Assembly: GCA_900550455.1 (NCBI GenBank)
Contig: URSE01000065.1
Span: 1-6,028, forward strand
DNA length: 6,028 nt
Source: an uncultured Veillonella sp.
GTDB taxonomy: Bacteria; Bacillota; Negativicutes; Veillonellales; Veillonellaceae
Direction: 5' to 3'
Positions 5,197 through 6,028 of this stretch are shown piece after piece. Each line of letters begins with the position of its first letter. Positions within the stretch are counted from its first letter, which is position 1. The translations under genes and the position numbers were made by a program. The notes below the pieces were generated by a model. It saw only the letters and a program-made list of their open reading frames with translations, ran no database searches and was not told the origin of the DNA.

Positions 5197-6028
5197 TTAA
5201 CAATTAACAATATAATCGTAGATATCCGCACGCACAGGTGTTTCTAATTGATATTGTAATTCAACAGCGGTTGATTCCTCAGTCATAGTAAATTCAACTG
5301 GCTGACCTGTATGATGAATGCGACCAAGATAATAAAACTCTTTAGCCCCCTTGTCATCCTTATTTTTTCGTACAAATAAATCCATAACTATATTTCTTTC
5401 ATCCGCATGGATAGCCGCTTGTACATCGTCTGATTGAATAGTTCGATTAACTTTTGAAATAGCTTGTAACAAGGTAGGCGACAAAAATTTATCCTCGTAA
5501 TTAATAGTATCAGAAATATCCTCTTCCTTTTCATAGTTAATAAATACAGGATAGGTATTTGTTTCCTTATGATACTTATAGCCACCAATGTTTAAAGGCA
5601 CTTCATTATGAGCCCATTCTAAGAGACGACAGACATCTTCATAATCATATTTTTCATATAATGTAAATGGACTGTCCTTATAGTGGTTTTTATACGTTTT
5701 CTCATAGCGATGCAAACCAAAGTTAACCACTTCTTCTACTTGATATTTGAATTCTTCATTCTCTAGCATTGATGCAAAGGATGAGGAGATTTTATAAACT
5801 CCATTAATCTGTTCTATAAATACACAATCTTTATAAGTATTCTTACTAGAACCACTTGCAAATTGATTGGTCAATATATTTACCAAATTATTATATGTCT
5901 TATCTTGTACTGATAATCCAAACTCTTGCGACACTATTTCTAACACATGATTAATTGGATTGCGGGTCCCTCTCATTAATTCTTTGATAACCAGTAATTC
6001 ATGAGGCCTCTTTCCTGATGCAAGTTTT
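5197..6028 (-). CDS. DUF3427 protein, C-terminal part of a probable DEAD/DEAH helicase (cut by window edge)
   Basis: The frame is open to the window edge, so only the last 276 residues are visible. An ATG at 5976 is probably internal: it has no good ribosome site, and the residues before it (PHELLVIKEL) read as continuous protein. The visible part is a DUF3427 domain: LYEKYDYEDVCRLLEW, NIGGYKYH, YPVFINYEK, MDLFVRKNKDD and FYYLGRI, ending near LETPVRADIYDYI. In characterised architectures this domain follows a phospholipase-D-like nuclease domain and a superfamily-2 helicase, which would lie beyond the right edge; this cannot be seen here. A role in DNA or RNA processing, possibly defence or repair, is inferred. 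It is distinctly AT-rich: two hand-counted lines at 5521-5580 and 5641-5700 are about 27 and 23 percent GC. The NUDIX gene follows 12 bases downstream, almost surely in the same operon. Confidence 0.83.
   Translation of the reverse strand, partial: KLASGKRPHELLVIKELMRGTRNPINHVLEIVSQEFGLSVQDKTYNNLVNILTNQFASGSSKNTYKDCVFIEQINGVYKISSSFASMLENEEFKYQVEEVVNFGLHRYEKTYKNHYKDSPFTLYEKYDYEDVCRLLEWAHNEVPLNIGGYKYHKETNTYPVFINYEKEEDISDTINYEDKFLSPTLLQAISKVNRTIQSDDVQAAIHADERNIVMDLFVRKNKDDKGAKEFYYLGRIHHTGQPVEFTMTEESTAVELQYQLETPVRADIYDYIVNC

Noticed and set aside
5388..5588. Minus-strand 66-residue frame within the DUF3427 gene
   Set aside because: It is a shifted frame in AT-rich coding DNA; the main frame carries all conserved DUF3427 motifs.
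5974..5976. ATG as the true start of a stand-alone DUF3427 protein
   Set aside because: The frame continues without a stop to the window edge and no good ribosome site precedes this ATG.

Overview
The window looks like chromosomal sequence from a diderm anaerobic Firmicute of the Negativicutes, with Veillonella or a close relative as the best guess. Two things point there. One is a phosphoethanolamine-transferase-like membrane enzyme, which implies lipopolysaccharide. The other is a DUF1858-DUF438-hemerythrin-PAS protein of the kind common in anaerobic Firmicutes. The genus is inferred from the look of the proteins and was not tested by any search.

Layout: positions 12-1862 (+) encode a membrane-anchored alkaline-phosphatase-superfamily enzyme. 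It converges on all the other genes, which lie on the minus strand, across a 15-bp-stem terminator (1895-1928) suited to both directions. The minus-strand genes, in transcription order from the right edge, are: the C-terminal part of a DUF3427 protein, probably a large DEAD/DEAH-type helicase (5197-6028, cut by the window edge); a MutT-like NUDIX hydrolase 12 bases behind it (4795-5184); a terminator (4756-4778); a 318-base gene-free stretch with a good -10 box, two hairpins and a direct repeat; an uncharacterised 296-aa protein (3586-4476, possibly DUF6630); a 160-base regulatory gap with a perfect 16-bp palindrome; and the DUF438/PAS protein (1938-3425).

How they may work together: the helicase-type protein and the NUDIX hydrolase look like one transcription unit. 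They probably share a role in nucleic-acid or nucleotide metabolism, possibly defence or repair, and are clearly more AT-rich than the left half of the window. The DUF438 protein is probably a redox- or gas-responsive sensor. The palindrome upstream of it has CRP/FNR-type geometry, but the regulator is unknown. The transferase is an independent envelope-modification gene. No RNA genes of known class, insertion sequences, CRISPR arrays or attachment sites were seen.
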